Shown here: piece by piece, positions 44,157 to 54,844 of the stretch
How positions within the stretch are numbered: position 1 is the first letter of the stretch
Layout: every line of letters begins with the position of its first letter
Assembly: GCF_030247195.1 (NCBI RefSeq)
Contig: NC_080671.1
Coordinates: 430,652,539-430,716,538 of the forward strand
From: Topomyia yanbarensis
Lineage: Eukaryota; Arthropoda; Insecta; Diptera; Culicidae
Length of the DNA: 64,000 bases
Direction: 5' to 3'
Program-made: the position numbers and the translations under genes
The notes under the pieces: model-generated
Databases searched by the model: none
What the model was told of the DNA's origin: nothing
The model's input: only the letters and a program-made list of their open reading frames with translations

Positions 44157-44305
44157 TGGCATCTGGCCTTAAGGGAGAAGGCCATGGAGTGGTATGCCGC
44201 GAACAATGTCCAGATGATACCCAAGGACATTAGCTCTCCCAACACACCAGAGCTTTACTTAATAGTAAAATTTTGCGCAATAATCAAGCGGAACCTCGGA
44301 AGGCT
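44157..44305 (+). pseudogene. ITm transposase C-terminal relic next to the minisatellite
   Basis: The frame reads IWHLALREKAMEWYAANNV, QMIPKDISSPNTPELYLIV and KFCAIIKRNLGR, the region around the third catalytic acidic residue of the same transposase family as 31658 and 46255. It runs straight into the minisatellite. Confidence 0.75.
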
Positions 44306-44866
44306 TTCACGCAAATAGCATTCGCCCAAATGGCGTTCGCCCAAATGGCATTCGCCCAAATGGCATTCGCCCAAATGGCATTCGCCCAAATGGCATTCGC
44401 CCAAATGGCATTCGCCCAAATGGCATTCGCCCAAATGGCATTCGCCCAAATGGCATTCGCCCAAATGGCATTCGCCCAAATGGCATTCGCCCAAATGGCA
44501 TTCGCCCAAATGGCATTCGCCCAAATGGCATTCGCCCAAATGGCATTCGCCCAAATGGCATTCGCCCAAATGGCATTCGCCCAAATGGCATTCGCCCAAA
44601 TGGCATTCGCCCAAATGGCGTTCGCCCAAATGACATTCGCCCAAATGGCATTCGCCCAAATGGCAGCCGACAAAATAGCATTCGATCAAATGGCGTTCAG
44701 CGAAATGGCATTCGGTCAAATGGCATTCGCCTAAATGGTATTCGCGCAAATGTCATTCGACAAAATGGCTTTCGATCAAATGGCGTTCGGCCAAATGGCA
44801 TTCGGTCAAATGGTGTTCGGACAAGGTCAAATGGCATTCGGCCATGTGGCTTTCGGCCAATTGACC
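44305..44866. repeat. 15-bp minisatellite (GGCATTCGCCCAAAT)n, about 37 units
   Basis: Roughly 44340-44615 is an uninterrupted run of identical units, four per 60 bases; the edges diverge (GATCAAATGGCGTTCGG and similar). As 15 is a multiple of three, several frames stay open on both strands, giving pentapeptide runs AFAQM (plus), ECHLG, FGRMP and IWANA (minus). No start context, promoter or non-repeat domain supports a gene. Confidence 0.95.
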
Positions 44867-44879
44867 CGGAACCGTCGCC

Positions 44880-46060
44880 TATCACTATTTTATCTCTCTT
44901 TCTCTCTCACTCGCTCTCTCTTTCTGATTACTAAAGACAATATCGAGCTCTATGCAGGATATGGAAAATATTGTTAAATTTTCTTGTAGACAGATATAAA
45001 AGAAACGTACAGAAACAACAGCTCATGTTACAAAGAAGAAAAATATCCACGGAATTTTTATACCAATAACAACTAATATCGCACAGTTTACTTTCTACTT
45101 TTGTCCGAGTCAGACCTACAACCAAGCCAAGTGAACAACAACTGGCAGCTTTTCGGTCTAGTGCATTATCTAGAGATCAAGGGAAATATCGTATTAATTT
45201 TTGCCACCATGAGTATATTTGATGAAAAAGCTCTGCTTCGACCCAACGCTACTGTCGTTGCCAAATTTGTGGCAGACCATAGTGACAACCGAAAAAGCAG
45301 CATCCAGCACCCCAAATTCACCTGAAAGCAATATCAACGAGGAACCGCATGCAGTAGACTTGGGTGCAACGCCCAACTCCTACTCTGCAGAAGGCAAAGA
45401 ATTCTTCACATTTCCTTTCGATCATGCCCATATGAGCCTGCCTAGTTCTAGTTTTCCGTTCTAAGCTTATAACTGATTCGCTCCAGAATACCTATCCGTC
45501 TTTCAATTTCATTGCTTTCGTTTCTCTTAGTCTCAAATTTGCCGAAAATAGCCAACAAAATCGATACAGTTAATAACAATGACGGTTGATTTACACTGGT
45601 TACTCGTAAGTGCAAGAAGCAGGTTCTTAAACGATAATGATCGTGACATGAAAGACATGAGAGAATTAAAAGCAGGTTTCCCTTCGCGAAAGAAGGTCTC
45701 CGCACGCAGTAGAAAGTTGCATGTACGATATCCAACAGATGATCAATAACATTTCTTTATATTTATTGTAAACATATTAAAAATCCACGGCTCCGTTAAG
45801 CTATCCCTATGAGCCGTGTTTAATAAGGTATTGAGAAAAAGACAACAATTATTGTAAATACAAGAATAATTAAACAGTATTCAATTTAAGTCAAACAGAT
45901 CCCATTCGTATCTAAAGGGTGTTACGATCCAAAATTGGTCAAATTCAACTTGACGCATTTTTTCAACATTAAAAAACCTGCACACCCCTAATTTTAATAA
46001 TGTATGTGCGTATCATAATGATTACTGTTTGATTTTGATATTTGATCTTCAATTGTAAAA
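44880..46060. other. Spacer with one unassigned ORF
   Basis: A plus-strand frame 45219-45464 (Ser/Pro-rich, ends LPSSSFPF) has no recognised domain. CT-rich microsatellite at 44894-44930. The 46061 mariner relic is preceded by AAGGGTGTTACGATCC (45917), perhaps its 5' end. Confidence 0.35.
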
Positions 46061-46530
46061 ATGGCATCAAAGCAAGAGGAGCATTGGAGTAAAATTTTGC
46101 TCGTGCATCACGAAAATCCGAACTTCTCTCACACCATGTTTGCGAAATTGTTGAATGTGGTCGAATCAATTGTCACCAACGTTATAAAAGTGCTCGGTAA
46201 ACGTTTGACGACAGCCAGAAAGATTAGATTGACGGTAAATCGGCTTACAGGAAGGTGGTGACTCCAACGGTCATGGAGTGGTATGCCTTGAACAATGTCC
46301 AGATGATACCCAAGGATTTTAACTATCCCAACACACCAGAGCTTTACTTAATAGTAAACTTTTGGGCAATCATCTTGCGGAACCTCAAGAAAATGCGAAA
46401 GATAGAACGTTTCACATTGATCCTAAAAGATCGATTGAAAAAATATACGAAGGTTTTGTTCGATGAACGAAAACGATATCGTGCGACTAACGAAATATTA
46501 GTGATATATACAAACATCAGTAAAATATAG
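46061..46530 (+). pseudogene. Internally deleted ITm transposase
   Basis: The N-terminus begins MASKQEEHWSKILLVHHENP and continues through the helix-turn-helix segment (MFAKLLNVVESIVTNVIKVL). At about 46255 it jumps to VMEWYALNNVQMIPKD and NTPELYLIVNFWAIILRN, the end of the catalytic domain. The central DDE core is missing, so this is a deletion derivative. The last part (KDRLKKYTKVLFDERKRY) may be unrelated readthrough. Confidence 0.75.
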
Positions 46531-46611
46531 AAACATTTCGGTCCAATTATAAAAAATAGTTTCGTCTTCGACGATAAATATCTTGCAATTTACACTAAAT
46601 ACTTAAAATTA

Positions 46612-46770
46612 CAGGCGGACATAGAGCGTAGTTGGTAAATCAATTGCCTTGTACGCAGATCATCTGGGTTCAAGTCCCAAGCCTGTACATAGGGTTAGAG
46701 ATTTATCTTAATATATTTTTCTAACCCGAAGAGGCGAATGACATTCGGATTAAAACCTGTATGGTAAAAA
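46612..46770 (+). mobile_element. tRNA-derived SINE with 11-bp target duplication
   Basis: An A-box-like TAGAGCGTAGTTGG and a perfect B box GGTTCAAGTCC (46667-46677) mark the tRNA-related head. ACTTAAAATTA flanks both sides (46601-46611, 46771-46781). The body is short, 159 bp, and ends ATGGTAAAAA. Confidence 0.85.
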
Positions 46771-46839
46771 ACTTAAAATTATGAAAATTTTCGTTCTTTA
46801 AGTCGCCATGTTTTGTGCTCGAAAATGCTCGGTCCGTGG

Positions 46840-47190
46840 ACGAACCTATTCGTAGCAGATTTACGAATAAATTCGTTCAGCGATATGAATTTTTTGTGCA
46901 TAATCATTTTATGGGTTTTTCAGTAAAAATCGTTCATATTTCGAGAGATGCTTGTAAATATTACATAAACTTTCGTATACTTCATCCAACATTTCGTAAT
47001 AAGCCTGCCGAAGTCGTTTCGTGGTTTTTACGTAATAAAAATAATAAAAATAAAAATGCTTCCATAGAACTATGAATGATTTACCATAAATACGAAAAAT
47101 TCGTCTATTTTTCTAAAGTTTTCTGTAAGAAACCTATTCGTAGGCGATTTACGAACTTATTCTTTCAGTACCATATTTTGTAGACACATT
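46840..47190. repeat. Pair of diverged direct repeats (about 55 bp)
   Basis: ACCTATTCGTAGCAGATTTACGA near 46845 and ACCTATTCGTAGGCGATTTACG near 47130 begin two related stretches in the same orientation. No gene recognised around them. Confidence 0.55.
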
Positions 47191-49320
47191 CCACGCACAT
47201 GTATCGCTTACCTCATGAAAATAAATTTGCTAATATAAGTAAAAGTTGTTCTGAAATATGTCGGTATAGGTTTAATGCTACCAAATCAAAGAAATATAGA
47301 TTTTTTTTAAAAGAATTTTATGGCGGTCGTCAATGAAAACCATTAATACATTCATGACCCGTTTTTAATAATAGAATTGACTTTTCCGTACCACACTGAC
47401 AAGTTTGTAATAAAATTTATTTGGAATAATCTAAAATTCCATTTTATTGTTCACATATTGTATGGGGGCAAAAATTGACCATTTTTGCGTTGTCCCCTAA
47501 CGCAAAAATCATGTTTTTCAATTTTTCGCGAAAACAAAGCACGCTATCTATGACATCTTTTCAGAAGCTATTAGTACTCATCAATACCTTCTTAAAAATG
47601 TATACAGGCCAGATTCGATTATCCGTAGGGTGCAGAAAAATTTCGCTTCAGATAATCGAATCATCCGGATAATCGAATAAAAAAAAATGTTTTTTTTCTT
47701 CATGAAATATATTTGTTATATGTTGAAAAACAATATCTAAGGTACATGCATCAATGTTTGACTTGTGGACGAATATCGATCACTTTATATTCCTGCAGAA
47801 CGGTCTGCAGGGCGTCACTAAACGTTGGTCCAACAAAGAACCAGTATTGGACGATTTTGAAACATGGATTTCTTAGGGGGATGAATTTTACACACGTTAC
47901 GAATATCAAAAATGCACAACTTTTTATGCGCACGACACCAAGAATCGTGCGTTCTTCAATCAGCAGCAGTATCATCATCGTCATCATGCGTTCTAGAGAT
48001 ATTGTTTACCGAGTCAATCAGAAATTAGCTAAATCTTGGTTCTTGGATATTTTTAGCTATAAATATGCTTGTTCAAACACATTAAGTGATTCAGTTTGTT
48101 ATACACCGTCGCACAGTAAACTCTTTTCTCTTGTTTGATTGGTGGAAACATCATCCAGGATCTTCATTTGACCATTGTTCGGTGTTCTAACTAGTCGCTT
48201 AAAGGCTTTTCAGTGCATCTACTTCGTAAAGAATTACTAGCGCTGTTCTTTTCAGAGCGGTGAAAAGTACTGACTACAGGGGAGATCCTATTTTACTAGT
48301 TCCCGTGTTGGTCCGTTTCCGAATTTCTCTACAACAGAGTTTGTCAGCTTTTTGACCCGATTTTGTCAGCCACATTTAATTCCAGCCACGATGGAAATAA
48401 AGCGAAAAGCTTTGCGTAAGTGTGTTAAGAATTCAAAATTTCGATGTTCTTAAAGTATTTAAAAAGTTTCAATCTTTTTTTCAAACTGATGCGATAATAG
48501 ACTGAGTATTTTAGTGTTTTATTTCATACATAATGGGGCTCACAAAATCGGTCATTGTATTCATTCTAAAAACTACAGAGAAAATCACAGGCATCTACAG
48601 GAAAATGTAGTTTGTAGCCAATTAGGTGCATCAAATTTTATAGCACACCGCATTGAATTGTTTGTTGATTAAACGAAATCTCTTTATTTTCCCAAATTAT
48701 TTTAATTTTCAATAGTTTAAAATTTTGTGCTTCCAGGAAATGTAGCTGATATCAATTTATTTTGATTTTTGTATTTAAATATTGAGATAGAAAAAAGTTT
48801 TTTTTGTGAAAAATGCGAAATTTCTGTATTTCTATATTTTTGTGAGAACGTAAAATTCCGTAGCTAGTATCGATTGGTGTACGAAAATATGTAAGTCATC
48901 GCATCGAATTGAAAATTATGTGCTAGTTAACTTTCTTTAGGTGTTAACTTTTTGTAACGAATAAGGTGTTAGCGGGTCATATTTACCCCAATTTCGAACT
49001 CAGTTTTGAGACACATTTTCAACCAACTCTATATGAATTGGCACTTACATTGTATGTTGGAGTGTAATGTAAATTTTCAGTTTCTGGTAAATATTACCGT
49101 TTTTCACCTTATTGGTCAGTGGGAATCGGTGCCGAAGGGAGTCATGTTTGGCTGATTCCGGCGGTATACTATTGTACCCCCAATAATGGCATCGGAATCG
49201 TAATGCGGGACATCCAAGATCGATCGTATCATCTACAAAATTAATATATATTCTCATTTTTGTTTTGTTTGTGTTTATTATTAGTATTCTGTCAATAAAC
49301 CTGTGATTTATGATGCCGGT
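47191..49320. other. Spacer with scraps of MITE ends
   Basis: At 47610-47675 GATAATCGAAT and GATTATCC motifs alternate, resembling inverted ends of a small element. At 47828-47877 there is a relic of the CCCWCTAAG MITE. A TTGTCCCCTAACGC motif lies at 47490. No gene. Confidence 0.4.
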
Positions 49321-50695
49321 TCTGCATTAGGGTGTCCCAAAATGACATCATGTTAAAAAGTCATCGGGCTCACATCCTAAATGAAAGGTTAGGGTATCAG
49401 GACCACTTTCTTCTTCGGAGTGAATTTGCTAAAACGCTCCCTATTGGGGGCGAATTTTGATTTTTTGAAAAATGGGCCGATTTTGGGTAAAATTTCAAAT
49501 GCCTACTTATGGAAGCGCTTCTGAACTGTCTTAGATTTTTTTCAGCATTTTTTTATTTTTCTGGAGATCAAAATGGAGAAGTTTGGTTAGTTTAATTGTA
49601 CAAATTTTGAAGTATAAGGGCGGCAGAGCCATTAAAACTTAGTAAAAAGTGTAGTTTTTGGTGTTTTTCATTAGTTTTTCTTCAAATTTTTAAAGTATAG
49701 AGAACACTTCAAATAGTTGAGCCGAAAAAGGGGCGTAATTTTGTTGAAGAAAGTGTATAGCCACGATAAAAATGGTATGAGTTATATAAGTTTTTGTTAT
49801 ATAACCTTCGACATTTTGAGCAATTCATCAAAAATAATAATGTTCCAAAAAATAAAACAATTGAAATGTGCTTAGACCACATATTATTTTTTGGAAAATA
49901 GAAGGAAAATGATTTAAATCGTCGTTTTCTGTTTGTCTTTGGTGCGTCAGGATCGGGTTTAATGCGAATTTGATGATTTTTTGTACCATCAATTATAAAA
50001 ATAATGAGAACTTTATTAATGATGCCAAGTCTCAAATTATTTTTAGAAAAGTTAATTCACCATAATTACTTCTTGGAGGCTTTTTTACCAAAATTATTGT
50101 ACTAGAAGATACGCTGTATTCTGTTGTAAAACTTTTTCGAAAATGCAAAACCTTCAAAATTGACTATTTCGGAATTGTGTGATCTAAAATGTAAAGATAA
50201 GCTTTTCAACATTCACCGCACCCTTCTGCATTTTTCTTCACTCTAATGTACCTAACATGGAATGAGACTTCATATAGAAAATCTGAATACGTTAATCAAT
50301 TCGGCATACAAATATACGCCATAATTTGCCACTAACTCCACATATTTGTTAAATTTTCATGATTTTCAAACCCACTAGGTGGTTATTAATATACTAAAAA
50401 ATTTAAAAAAAATCGTCTGATGATCATAAAAACCGATTCTGATGTAGTAGAGACAAGAATAAAACGCCATTTTTCATCATTTTCCTACTATTTTACGAAA
50501 AACAAAATGCGGACTAAGCACACTGAAATTGCTTTATTTTGTAGAACAGTGTTATTTTTATGAATAGCATAAAATGTCGAAAGGTTATCAAGCAAAAACT
50601 TGAATAACTCATACCCCACTAGCTGTAGCTATACCTTTTCTTCAGCCAAAATACGCCCCGATATTTGGCTCAACTACCATTAAGGGAGAGATCTA
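49321..50695. repeat. Old element with diverged inverted repeats
   Basis: The arm 49700-49960 (TTGAGCCGAAAAAGGGGCGT ... GGTATGAGTTAT ... GTGCTTAGACCACAT) recurs in reverse at 50425-50690 at roughly three-quarters identity. The left portion begins GGGTGTCCCAAAATGACATC. No transposase frame is recognised. Confidence 0.6.
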
Positions 50696-51773
50696 CTTTC
50701 TAAAAACGAAAAATAATCAAGTTTTTTTACTACATCTATCAGTAAATAAACTATCTAAGGATAAATCAACAATTTCAGCACAGAGTTCGAAGTGATATAG
50801 ATAATGAATGGAACGCATTAGAATGCCAAATAAGTATGAGAGCGCGCGGAAGAATTTGGTCATAGGGAATAACACTCACTCGTCCTCCTGAAACATTCTT
50901 TCAAATTGGCGGAATAATTATTGACCACTTGGAACTATCCACCAAACATCTTAATTTAACGCAGCTTTTTAATGTTTTTATAGCACGTTAAATTCAAAAT
51001 ATTATACTGAGGATACGCATTTCTTAGAATTCGCTAATAAAAGATACAATTCCACGAAATTCTTCAGTTTTCTATCATTCAGATAATTCAATGACAAACC
51101 AGCCATCTGACTCATAAGACCGCAATTGTGTGAAATTTCAACGATTTTTTGTATACTCTAATATATCGAAATTTTCAAAAAGCTGGATCATACCCTTCTT
51201 TTCCAAAAATTGCGTAAAACGGCTACATTTTGATTAATTTCCGCAATAATAAGTGTCGTCTTGCAGATCTATGAGTAGAAACAGTTGTACAGCCAGCTAG
51301 AGGTTGAACTGGAAGGGCGATATTCTCTTTCGAAATGTTTATTTCAACCGTATTTATACTAGAACAACAACTTTATATACAATATGTAAATACAATAACT
51401 GCTCGACTGAGTATAATCGTTTGACAGTCTTACCTTGGTTGAGTTGCTACAGAGTCACATTTGTGTAGTCGTAACGCAACAAGAAAATAAATATTGAACC
51501 ACACTATGACGTTTTTTATCTGCCCTAATCAACAGTCAATTTTATTTTCAAGATTTTATAAGGTCAAAAAACAAAGTCAGTGCACCAAAATTACATGAAA
51601 AAAACTTATTTGGTCAACAAAATAAAAAAAAAATTGAGTCACCCTAACAAATAGTTCATTTTATTTCATATATTTTCCGATGTCAATAATGTATTATATC
51701 AATCCATATTAATTAGATTTCTAAATATCATTCCTTAACAAAATTAACAAATAAATCTTATCAAATTACCTTA
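50696..51773. other. AT-rich spacer; no gene recognised
   Basis: Only short frames. It could contain the decayed upstream part of the LINE that ends at 52654. Confidence 0.35.
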
Positions 51774-52319
51774 GTGTGGATTCCCGCTCATTGCTCCATA
51801 CCGGGTAATGAGAGAGCGGATAATTTAGCCAAAATAGGAGCATTGGACGGTGACATCTATGAAAGACCTATTGCCTTCAATGAATTTTATAGCGCTTCTC
51901 GTCAGAGGACGCTTACTAGTTGGCAAACATCATGGGACAATGGAGATCTGGGACGGTGGTTGCACTCAATTATCCCTAAAGTATCAACGAAGGCATGGTT
52001 CAAAGGGTTGGATGTAAGTCGAAACTTCATTCGTGTGATGTCTAGGCTCATGTCCAACCATTATACGTTGAATGCGCATCTCCGCCGTATTGGGATCGCA
52101 GAAGATAATCAATGTGCTTGCGGAGAGGGTTACGAAGACATTGAACATATTGTTTGGTCTTGCACTGAATATCGTGAAGCCAGATCCCAATTAATAGACT
52201 CCTTACGAGCCAGAAGAAAACCACCCTATGTTCCTGTTCGTGATATCCTCGCTTTACGAGATCTTACATACATGGGCCATATTTATCATTTCCTGAAAAC
52301 AATAAATATTCAAATATAA
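51774..52319 (+). pseudogene. LOA/I-like LINE: RNase H domain and CCHC tail
   Basis: An uninterrupted 181-codon frame starts mid-domain at VWIPAHCSIPGNERADNLAK (conserved His and the final Asp region of RNase H). It continues with LTSWQTSWDNGDLGRWLHS and MSRLMSNHYTLNAHLRRIG, then the CACGEGYEDIEHIVWSC tail. It lacks the N-terminal RNase H motifs and the polymerase, so the copy is 5'-truncated. This is the best preserved of the three related tails in the window. Confidence 0.85.
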
Positions 52320-52654
52320 TTATCCCCACAATGTTTCTAGTTTTTTCCCTTGCTACCCACAAACAATTTAGATTTCTTCGCAGTTAGTTAAGTTGGATAA
52401 AACGATATAAATAAAAAAAAAAAATAAACAAAAATTAGAGAAAAACTATCAATAGGTTTACAATGAAATTCAAGAAAATAGAGTATAAATAAAAATATTC
52501 AAAAGGATGATTATCCTCAGTGTTAGCAGTGTTAGAAAGTGAATTTTTATTATAACGTGATAGTCTTAACTTTTGTAACATTTTATGTAAAAAAACCCCG
52601 GCGTAAAAAAGCTTTTGCAAATGCCGCGTCAAATAAACGTTTTATGAAAAAAAT
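52320..52654 (+). mobile_element. 3' UTR and tail of the LOA/I-like LINE
   Basis: After the stop come about 330 bases ending GCGTCAAATAAACGTTTTATG and an A-run (52646-52654). An internal A-run lies at 52410-52430. It fits a LINE 3' end following the RNase H frame. Confidence 0.6.
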
Positions 52655-54049
52655 ATCATTTGTCAAATACACATGAAGGCGAAACTAGAAATACATCTGG
52701 TTTGGTATTTCAAACCTTATTTTGAGTTATTTACAGGTTTAGAGGTAACGTACATCACTTTGTTTGAGCTTCAACAAATACTTCAGTCGCGTTAGAGGAC
52801 AACACTAAATATGCGACCGTTTGTGTTCATTTTCGTGTTGTCCCCTAATGCAGCGTTCGCAGCCTTCGTGAAAAAAATTTCCTAAAAACTCGAAAATCTA
52901 AGTATACAGTATTGTTCTGTAACTATCGATGATCAAATTTGTAGAACAAATAGATGCTCTAAAGTCTAAAGACAGAGCAGGTTTTTTGATAAACACAAGT
53001 GTAGGTTGGAAAGTCAATTTTTGCTCAGTTGTCCCCTAACGCGACACCTCTCAGAATGAAAGGACAACCTGAAAAATAACAAACCCATAACAAAAAGGTT
53101 GTATTAGGACTTTTAAAGTATTCAATTAAGTTTATTGAGCATACATCGTAGGATTTTTCAAACGGCGAGCTGTTTACAGTTGCATGATGCTTGTGAACGT
53201 TGTCCCCCAACGCTGGACTGTGTCTGTATATGGTGAAACTGGATAATATAAAGTTCAGTTTCAGCGATACACATTTTATCCTTCAGCAACCATTCTTGAT
53301 TGATCCAATCCTCACTGCCGAAATGAGAAATGCGGTACTTAGTTTCTACAGCACAGAATGGAGAACAACGGTATTGGGATGTCTATTGGCACCTTTACGT
53401 AGAAAATATACATAGAGTGCGCTACATGCTTGAGGTGGATGTTTTGCCTATGAGCTGTCAAATTGGTTGTGAATTTTTAAAAGTTTCTTTATTCACCTAA
53501 AAAACTTAAATTAAAACGGAAGAAAACTAATTTCCCTTGAAATTGCAATTTATTTTTTCTGTAAAAGGATATCTTTAAATTTTTCTTTCGGAACCGGTTA
53601 ACACCACTTCGTAGAATGTTTTATATGCTCGATATGAGAGCTAATTTTTGTTAAAAGTGTATTTATATTTGTTGCTTTTTCATGGATTGTTTAAATATTC
53701 TTAAATTGGACGGTTGCAAAACCTAAACCTAAAAGTAAAGTACACATATTTTTAATAAAATTTCTTGTTTAACTTTATTTATCTTATTCTTCCTCTCCGA
53801 GCCTATTATTTACCATTACTGATGCATATTTAAAGATAAAATATCAAAAACTTATAACAAATCAGTGAGGGTAGATATGAAAAATACTCAAACATCCACT
53901 CCATCTTGTTTACGCTATTAATCTGTAGATGTCGTAGCAGGTAATTGAGATTTGTAGCAAACTGTCAATAACTCAATTCACATGAACTTAACACGACAGT
54001 TAACTGTTTAGTTTTCCGTTTATTTTGCGAACCTTTCGTGACTGTTATC
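52655..54049. other. Spacer with recurrent GTTGTCCCCTAACGC motif
   Basis: The motif or its variants occur at about 52839, 53029 and 53198 and inverted at 52790. No gene recognised. Confidence 0.45.
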
Positions 54050-54844
54050 ACAGAGAGCAGACATCCATGTTGGAGGTGATAAAACCATTGCCTTTGAGTA
54101 GGCCATACATTTTTACACAAATTTAATGCTTGAGACCAGAGTTAAAAATAATCGAAGCTCTTTTTCGACGGCTGAAAATGAACCTGCTGCGACTCGTGGT
54201 CAATAGAAAAAATATTTATTCAATAATCCATGTTATTCAATCAGTTGAATGTTGTACAATAATATTCATTTCACTAATTGAATACTTTACGATGACGTCA
54301 CAAATGAACTGAGTGTTCATTTTTGACAGTTCGCTTGTAGTGTTTACATGGACTTAACAAAATTCTTTTCGATTTGCTTCGAGCGAATTTAGTCGTCCAC
54401 AAATTTTTCTAAGTCCATGTAAACAGTACAAGCGAACTATCAAGAAAAGTGAGGTTAACTAGAACCTAATTATCTAGGCAAATGTTTTCAAATGCCGGTA
54501 AAGCATGCAAAATAAAAATTATCGTTTACATTGTGCCAGGGCTCACTTTAATAGGTTTGATTCGTTGCTGCACGTTCGCTTCGTGTAATAATCGGAGACG
54601 AATGAAAATCTGAAAGGATGAATGGGCGGTTTGTTCGTTTGACGTTTACAGCTGCGTCACTGAATATTGAAAATGAATGCGGCTGAATATGATCAATTTT
54701 CATTCAATGAATTTGAATATTTGTAACTCTGCTTGAGATGGGTCATAATAAAATATTGAAAGGGTTGAATTCCTACATTCGTCAACATTTGTTCAAATGT
54801 TTACACAAGTTTTATTAACATATGTGTTCGATCATGGATGTCTG
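54050..54844. mobile_element. Probable alpha MITE copy F with internal inserts
   Basis: ACAGAGAGCAGACATCCATG at the left and TGTTCGATCATGGATGTCTGT at the right match the alpha termini. Only the right interior (AAATGTTTACACAAGTTTTAT) is clearly alpha; the centre contains other repeats. The two ends may belong to different events. Confidence 0.5.
54325..54441. repeat. Short inverted repeat, 37-40-bp arms
   Basis: GACAGTTCGCTTGTAGTGTT ... GGACTTA and its near-exact reverse TAAGTCC ... AAGCGAACTATC surround a 40-base loop. It is probably a tiny MITE. Confidence 0.75.

Noticed and set aside
44255..44749. Pentapeptide-repeat protein genes on either strand of the minisatellite
   Set aside because: Open frames follow automatically from a 15-bp unit without stops; there is no start context or unique domain.
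44305..44866. CRISPR array
   Set aside because: Units are head-to-tail with no spacers, in a eukaryotic context.
46620..46690. Free-standing tRNA gene
   Set aside because: A and B boxes are present but the structure does not close as a cloverleaf and it lies within a target-duplication-flanked SINE.
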